Of a stretch of 64,000 nt of DNA, positions 59,683 to 64,000 are shown piece by piece (the stretch's first letter is position 1; every line of letters starts with the position of its first letter). Position numbers and translations under genes: made by a program. The DNA is from 13-2-20CM-66-19 sp963824395 (GTDB lineage Bacteria > Pseudomonadota > Gammaproteobacteria > Steroidobacterales > Steroidobacteraceae), in the NCBI GenBank assembly GCA_963824395.1, contig CAWGPF010000005.1, positions 620,001 through 684,000 on the forward strand, in the 5' to 3' direction. The notes beneath the pieces were generated by a model, which saw only the letters and a list, made by a program, of their open reading frames with translations, was not told the DNA's origin and did no database searches.

Positions 59683-60599
59683 GTGCGCAGGGCTTTCCGA
59701 CCTCGCTGCGCTCGTGGCTGTTCGTGCCAGGCGACAGCGAGAAGAAGCAGGTGAAGGCGCTCGGCAGCGATGCGGATGCCCTGATCCTGGACCTGGAGGA
59801 TTCGGTCGCCCCGGCCGCGCGCCCGGCGGCGCGCGCCCAGGTCGCACGCCTGCTCGCCGCCGGGCGCGCGCTCGCGGGACCTGAGCTGTGGGTGCGCCTC
59901 TCAGCCCCGGGCGGTCCGGAGGTGCAGGCGGACCTTGAGGCGGTATGCGCAGGGCCGCTGCCCTCAGGCCTGGTACTGCCCAAGGTGAGCGCGGCTGCCG
60001 AGATCATCGCCCTGTGTGAGCAGCTCGCGGTGCGCGAGAGCGGCCGCCCCGCCGGCACGGCGCCGCTGCGCCTGCTGGTGCTCGTCACCGAGACGCCCGC
60101 CGGCCTCCTCGCGCTGCCGCGCTACCCGATCGAGCTGAACGCTGCGACGATGGTGCGCCGCCGCCTGGCCGGCCTCACCTGGGGGGGCGAGGACCTCAGT
60201 GCCGCGCTCGGGGCCACGCCGCGGGACGGGCAGGGCGAGTACACCTTCACGTTCCGCTACGCCCGCATGGCGTGCCTCCTCGCCGCCGCCGCGCTTGGCG
60301 TGCAGGCGATCGATGGCGTCTACACCGACTTTCGCAACGCCGAAGGGCTCCTCCGCGAGGCGCAGGACGCGAGGCGCGACGGCTTCACCGGCAAGCTCGC
60401 CATCCACCCGCAGCAGATCGCGGCCCTCAATGCGGCCTTCTCCCCGAGCGCGGCAGAGGAGGCGCACGCAAGGCGCGTGCTCGCAGCCTTTGCCGAGGCT
60501 GGCGGCGGCGGGGTGGCAAGCCTCGACGGGCAGATGATCGACCGGCCGCACCTGATCCAGGCGCAGCGCGTGCTGGCCGCCCGGCGCGGACCGACCTAG
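59679..60599 (+). CDS. CitE-like CoA ester lyase (HpcH/HpaI family)
   Basis: A 306-residue lyase with the N-terminal SLRSWLFVPGDSEKK, the metal-binding acids in ALILDLEDSVAPAARPAAR, and the GKLAIHPQQIAALNAAFSP block near the end, as in malyl-CoA and citramalyl-CoA lyases. It should split a hydroxy-dicarboxylyl-CoA into acetyl-CoA or propionyl-CoA and an oxoacid, right after hydration by the MaoC protein. It starts at GTG 59679, overlapping that gene. Its stop abuts the stop of the convergent mocA-like gene. Confidence 0.88.
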   Translation: MSAQGFPTSLRSWLFVPGDSEKKQVKALGSDADALILDLEDSVAPAARPAARAQVARLLAAGRALAGPELWVRLSAPGGPEVQADLEAVCAGPLPSGLVLPKVSAAAEIIALCEQLAVRESGRPAGTAPLRLLVLVTETPAGLLALPRYPIELNAATMVRRRLAGLTWGGEDLSAALGATPRDGQGEYTFTFRYARMACLLAAAALGVQAIDGVYTDFRNAEGLLREAQDARRDGFTGKLAIHPQQIAALNAAFSPSAAEEAHARRVLAAFAEAGGGGVASLDGQMIDRPHLIQAQRVLAARRGPT

Positions 60600-61211
60600 C
60601 TACTGCGGGGATTCCACCGCCAAGAGGTCCTCGGGGGTATCGATATCGAGCTCGGCCCCGGGCATCGGGACGCGCACCAGGCGATCCGCGTGACGGCGCA
60701 GCAGCACTCGCGCGCCCTGGTCGCCGCGCAGCTGGGAGAGCTCCGGGAAGAGGCTGCGCGGAAAGATCGCCGGCACGCCGCAGGCGCCGGCGTAGAGCGC
60801 GGCGGCGATGCACAGCGGCTGGCGGCGCCAGGCGCCCGCGAGGCGCCTGAGGTCATCGGCCGTGACCGCCGGCTGGTCGGCGAGCAGCAGCAGGGCGCCC
60901 GAGCAGGCCGGCGGCAGCCGCGCCACCCCGGCGCGGATCGAGCTGCCGAGGCCCTCGCGCCACTCCTGGTTCACGACGATGGAGCCCGGGGAGTGCTTGA
61001 GCAGCGCGCCGAGCTCGGCGGCGCTCGAGCCGAGCACCACGATCAGGGCACTGCCGACGACTTCCGAGGCGCGCGTCACCGCGGTGTGCAGCAGCGGGCG
61101 CCCGGCGATGCGCACCAGCTGCTTCGGGGAGCCAAAGCGCGTGGAGGCGCCCGCGGCGAGCACGATGGCGAACAGCGCATCGGGCGCACGGCGTGCAGGG
61201 TCCCGATCCAT
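60600..61211 (-). CDS. Molybdenum cofactor cytidylyltransferase-like protein (MocA)
   Basis: A 203-residue nucleotidyltransferase with the MobA/MocA signature AIVLAAGASTRFGSPKQLV, the central LLLLADQPAVTADDL, and GVPAIFPRSLFPEL. MocA adds cytidine to molybdopterin for enzymes of the xanthine oxidase family. It is the last gene of a minus-strand row beginning with xdhC, whose product loads the cofactor into the same enzymes. It lacks a second domain. No molybdenum hydroxylase gene is in the window, so the target lies elsewhere. Confidence 0.85.
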   Translation of the reverse strand: MDRDPARRAPDALFAIVLAAGASTRFGSPKQLVRIAGRPLLHTAVTRASEVVGSALIVVLGSSAAELGALLKHSPGSIVVNQEWREGLGSSIRAGVARLPPACSGALLLLADQPAVTADDLRRLAGAWRRQPLCIAAALYAGACGVPAIFPRSLFPELSQLRGDQGARVLLRRHADRLVRVPMPGAELDIDTPEDLLAVESPQ

Positions 61212-61232
61212 GGGCGAGCCGCCTCCCTGGCC

Positions 61233-61802
61233 TCAGGCGCCGAGCACCGGCGGCGGGGCGAGGGAAACCCCCGCGGGCAGGGTCTTCTGAATGCGCGCGT
61301 AGCGGGCCCGCTCCTCCAGGATGCCGTCCGCATCGATGCCGCTCACCTGGCGCCACTCCGCGGACCGGGGGCTGTCCCCGAGCAGGGCGTCGAGGGCGTC
61401 CCGGCGGCTGCTCCAGGGGCCGTCCAGGAAGTTCGCAAACTCGGCCCAGAGGTTGCGGGGTGCCGCCGTGTCGGGTCCCTGGGCGAAGGCCGCCTCGAGC
61501 TTCTCCAGGGCGTCGCGGCTGCGGCCGCGGCGCGCGAGGGCCTCATCGAGGGCATCGCGCGTCGGGTGCTCGGGCCCGTAGGTATTGATAAGCGCGCCGA
61601 GGCGCCGGTCGCGCTCCTCGAACCAGGCGAGCACGCACACGAGGTAGTCGACGCAGGCCTGGCGGAAAGCCTCGAGCGGAGTGCCGCTCGCCGGGGCCGC
61701 CGCCCCGCTGCGCCCGAGCACCGCCGCGCAGGTGCGTGCCACGGTCCCGGCGTGCTCGCGCTCGGTATCGAGCTGCTGGCGGATGAGCTGCACCTCGTTC
61801 AT
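61233..61802 (-). CDS. Hypothetical protein in the molybdenum cofactor operon
   Basis: I do not recognise this 189-residue protein. It is mostly helical and charged, without signal peptide or membrane segment. It has the segments LEAFRQACVDYLVCVLAWFE, ALINTYGPEHPTRDALDEAL and WAEFANFLDGPWSSRRDALD. It lies five bases after xdhC and 21 bases before the mocA-like gene, so it is almost certainly co-transcribed and may act in loading or handling molybdenum cofactor. Codon use matches its neighbours, which supports a real gene. Confidence 0.7.
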   Translation of the reverse strand: MNEVQLIRQQLDTEREHAGTVARTCAAVLGRSGAAAPASGTPLEAFRQACVDYLVCVLAWFEERDRRLGALINTYGPEHPTRDALDEALARRGRSRDALEKLEAAFAQGPDTAAPRNLWAEFANFLDGPWSSRRDALDALLGDSPRSAEWRQVSGIDADGILEERARYARIQKTLPAGVSLAPPPVLGA

Positions 61803-61807
61803 GAGCC

Positions 61808-62911
61808 TCAGTCCGCGCCCGCAAGACGCAGGCGCCGCGCCACGTTCGAGTGCACCTGAGGCAGTCGCCCCGCGAGGAAGGCCTGAACCTCCGCGACGAT
61901 CGCCAGCGCCACCGCCTCGGGCGTGCGCCCCCCTAAAGGCAGGCCGATCGGCGCATGCAGCCGGGTGTTAAGGGCGCGCGCCTCGTTCCCCAGGCGAGCG
62001 AGGAGCTTGTCGCGCCGCGCGGCCGGCCCCAGGAGCCCGACGTAGGGCACGGCGCAGGGGGCGAGGATGCGCAGGTAAGCCAGGTCGGTGGCGAGGTGGT
62101 GACTCATGATGATCGCGGCCTGGAAGCGCTCGAGGCCTAAGGCCGCAAGTTCATCCGGGCGGGCATGGAGGACCGCCTCGGCGCTGGGAAAATGCGCGGC
62201 GTTGGCGTAGGCGGCACGGTGATCGAGCACCGTCACGCGCCAGTTGAGGCGCGCCGCGAAGTCCACCACCGGCACGGCGTCCGGACCTGCCCCGAGGATG
62301 AGCACCCGCGGGGGCAGGGCGAGCGGGACGGCGAACAGCGTGAAGGAGCCGCTGTCGGCGTGCAGCCAGCGGCTCTCGCCCGCCGCGGCGGCCTCCTGAA
62401 GCCCCTGGCGGACCGCGCCGTCGCGCAGCGCGGGCGGGGAGAGGCCGTGCGGGTCGTGCAGGAGCGCCAGGCTTCCCACCGGCACGTCCGGCTGCGCCGA
62501 CTCGGACACCACGCCGATGACGGCCGGCAGGTGGGCGGCGAGCGCCTCGGCGAGGCAGGCGAGCGGCTGCCAGTCATTCGCCGGCCCCACCGGCAGGAGG
62601 AGGATGCGCATCGCGCCCTCGCACCCAAGACCCAAGCCCCACAGGAGCTCATCCGGCCCCTGCAGGTCGTACTGCACCGTGTGCGGCTGCCCGTTGCGGA
62701 TCACCGCCAGGGCGTGCTCGCGCAGGTCGCCCTCCAGACACCCCCCGGAGATGAGGCCGGCGTAGTCGCCGTCGGCGGCCATCAATATGAGTGCGCCGGG
62801 CTTGCGGTAGGTGGAGCCCTGGGTATGCACGAGGATACCGAGCGCAAGCGTGCGCCCCGCGCGGCGCTCGCGTTCAAACAGGGGCAGCAGGGGTCCTAAG
62901 GTGGCTTCCAC
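61808..62911 (-). CDS. XdhC-family molybdenum cofactor insertion protein
   Basis: A 367-residue XdhC/CoxI protein. The N-terminal XdhC domain has HTQGSTYRKPGALILM and the characteristic ISGGCLEGDLREHAL; the C-terminal part is a Rossmann domain (VLILGAGPDAVPVVDFAARL, TVLDHR). XdhC binds molybdenum cofactor, helps its sulfuration and inserts it into xanthine-dehydrogenase-type enzymes. GTG 62911 is chosen because homology starts there; in-frame starts up to 63073 exist but add unlike sequence. Confidence 0.88.
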   Translation of the reverse strand: MEATLGPLLPLFERERRAGRTLALGILVHTQGSTYRKPGALILMAADGDYAGLISGGCLEGDLREHALAVIRNGQPHTVQYDLQGPDELLWGLGLGCEGAMRILLLPVGPANDWQPLACLAEALAAHLPAVIGVVSESAQPDVPVGSLALLHDPHGLSPPALRDGAVRQGLQEAAAAGESRWLHADSGSFTLFAVPLALPPRVLILGAGPDAVPVVDFAARLNWRVTVLDHRAAYANAAHFPSAEAVLHARPDELAALGLERFQAAIIMSHHLATDLAYLRILAPCAVPYVGLLGPAARRDKLLARLGNEARALNTRLHAPIGLPLGGRTPEAVALAIVAEVQAFLAGRLPQVHSNVARRLRLAGAD

Positions 62912-63142
62912 GTAGCAGCGATTATGCCAGCGCGGCCTCAGGACCGCGCCGGAACAGGCCTGCGCCGGGAGAGGCAGGCGGCGGCGGGGGTCCGCAGCGC
63001 GCGCGAATGCCACCCACTCGTTCACACTCTGCGGTGTGCGGCGCGCCGCGGCGCACGCCGGCACGGCTGTCATTGCGCCGCCCGCGGCGCGTCAGTAGAG
63101 TCGCACGGCCTTGTCTTAAGGTCCCTTTTCAATCCTGTCGCG

Positions 63143-64000
63143 ATGAGTCAACCCGATCCGTGGGTCGTGCACAAGTTCGGAGGGTCGAGCGTTGCTGACG
63201 CCGACTGCTTCCGCAAAGTGGCGGCCATACTCGAAGCCGCACCGCCCGCCCGCCTGGCCGTTGTCCTGTCCGCCTGCAAGGGCGTGACCGATGCGCTGCT
63301 GCGCCTCGTGGCGCTCGCCGAGCGCCAGGACGGCACCTACCGCGCCGAGCTTGCGCAGCTGCGCTCGCGCCACGCCGCCATCGCGCAGGAGGTGCTCACG
63401 GGCCAGTCCGCGCAGGCGTACCTGGCCGGCTTCGACCGCGACTGCCAGGACCTGCTCGGGATCCTGCACGCGGTGGAGCTGACACGCTCGGCTGCGAACA
63501 CCGTCAGCGATCTCATCGCAGGCTACGGGGAGATCTGGTCCTCGCGCCTCTTCCAGCGCTTCTTCGAGGAGCGCCGCCGGCGCGCGGGTCCCGTGCAGTG
63601 GGTGGACGCGAGCCGCGTGGTGCTCGTCGACTGGAGTGCCTGGGGACCTGGGATCCAGTGGGCCGAATCGCGCGCCAACCTCGCCGCCCAGGTGCCCGCC
63701 GACTTCTCCGGCACCCTCATCATCACCGGCTTCATCGCCTCCGACCGCCGCGGCGTGCGCACCACGCTCGGGCGCAACGGCAGCGACTTCTCCGCCTCGA
63801 TCTTCGGGGCACTGCTGGAAGCCTCAGAGATCCACATCTGGACCGACGTTGATGGCGTGCTGTCGGCCGACCCGCGCCGCGTGCCCGATGCCACCGTCAT
63901 CGACTCGCTGTCCTACAACGAGGCGATGGAGCTCGCCTACTTCGGCGCCAAGGTGATCCACCCGAAGACCATGGCGCCGGCGGTCAAGGACAGCATCCCG
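63143..64000 (+). CDS. thrA: Aspartokinase, probably aspartokinase/homoserine dehydrogenase, partial
   Basis: The reading frame is open from ATG 63143 to the window edge (286 residues). It begins with the aspartokinase motif VVHKFGGSSVADADCFRKVA, then SACKGVTDALLRL, GEIWSSRLFQ, TLIITGFIASDRRGVRTTLG and the ATP-site RNGSDFSASIFGALL, WTDVDGVLSADPRRVPDA. The long insert between the first and second motifs is typical of the ThrA/MetL bifunctional group, so a homoserine dehydrogenase part should follow beyond the edge. The 231 bases before it hold no threonine/isoleucine-rich leader peptide, so thr-type attenuation is not evident. Assignment to ThrA over MetL is tentative. Confidence 0.8.
   Translation, partial: MSQPDPWVVHKFGGSSVADADCFRKVAAILEAAPPARLAVVLSACKGVTDALLRLVALAERQDGTYRAELAQLRSRHAAIAQEVLTGQSAQAYLAGFDRDCQDLLGILHAVELTRSAANTVSDLIAGYGEIWSSRLFQRFFEERRRRAGPVQWVDASRVVLVDWSAWGPGIQWAESRANLAAQVPADFSGTLIITGFIASDRRGVRTTLGRNGSDFSASIFGALLEASEIHIWTDVDGVLSADPRRVPDATVIDSLSYNEAMELAYFGAKVIHPKTMAPAVKDSIP

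Noticed and set aside
62912..63142. thr-type attenuator leader peptide
   Set aside because: The open frame in this gap has no run of Thr/Ile codons and continues past the gene start; only GC-rich stem potential is seen.
1..64000. tRNA, rRNA, CRISPR arrays, riboswitches or prophage
   Set aside because: None was recognised on reading the gaps; almost all sequence is taken up by protein genes.

Overview
The window is 64 kb of gene-dense, GC-rich chromosome with almost no intergenic space and no sign of phage, IS elements, rRNA, tRNA or CRISPR. The gene set points to a free-living, aerobic, high-GC gammaproteobacterium: an arn lipid A operon, a Pseudomonas-type DesA desaturase, CysB with siroheme-based sulfate assimilation, a PaaZ of the usual proteobacterial length, a HutF/HutG-type histidine pathway and a fused aspartokinase. 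The class is an inference from gene content; no marker gene settles the family. No gap between genes exceeds about 300 bases.

Region 1 (1-12765) looks like an accessory catabolic island. It holds a polyamine-type ABC permease (cut by the window edge), a BetI/TetR regulator fused to a decayed Rieske-oxygenase domain, an intact Rieske oxygenase, a class III aminotransferase, two tandem CrtI-like flavoproteins, a GcvT-like folate protein, a PotA-like ATPase and a TonB-dependent receptor. Between the divergent oxygenase and aminotransferase genes is an AT-rich 45-bp site: two 12-bp palindromes three helical turns apart, each overlapping a perfect TATAAT box, one on each strand. The genes suggest uptake and stepwise N-dealkylation and oxidation of an N-methylated or polyamine-like compound. 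The substrate is unknown. This is the best candidate for an undescribed system in the window.

Region 2 (12811-18985) carries murJ (lipid II flippase), hutG and hutF (last steps of histidine breakdown) and cstA with a YbdD-like partner (peptide/pyruvate uptake). Region 3 (19121-26217) is a seven-gene arn operon for 4-amino-4-deoxy-arabinose modification of lipid A, with ArnA split into two separate genes and only one small EmrE-like subunit. Region 4 (26263-40524) is a set of amino-acid and acyl-CoA genes: LysE exporter, quinone oxidoreductase, DesA, alanine dehydrogenase with its divergent Lrp regulator, YceI, an LhgO-like oxidase, a FadJ-like bifunctional beta-oxidation protein, a TPR protein, and a fused E1 plus E2 of a 2-oxoacid dehydrogenase with its own divergent Lrp regulator.

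Region 5 (40542-49886) is an aerobic phenylacetate cluster: paaK, divergent paaX, then paaABCDE-G-I-Z. The paaZ gene carries a one-base frameshift between its two catalytic aldehyde dehydrogenase residues. Region 6 (49930-59107) has a DUF4239 membrane protein, modBC without modA, and a sulfate assimilation set (cysteine synthase, cysG, cysH, cysB, DUF934, cysI). Region 7 (59227-64000) has a MaoC hydratase/CitE lyase pair, a molybdoenzyme maturation operon (xdhC, an unknown 189-residue protein, mocA-like), and the start of an aspartokinase (thrA-type) gene.
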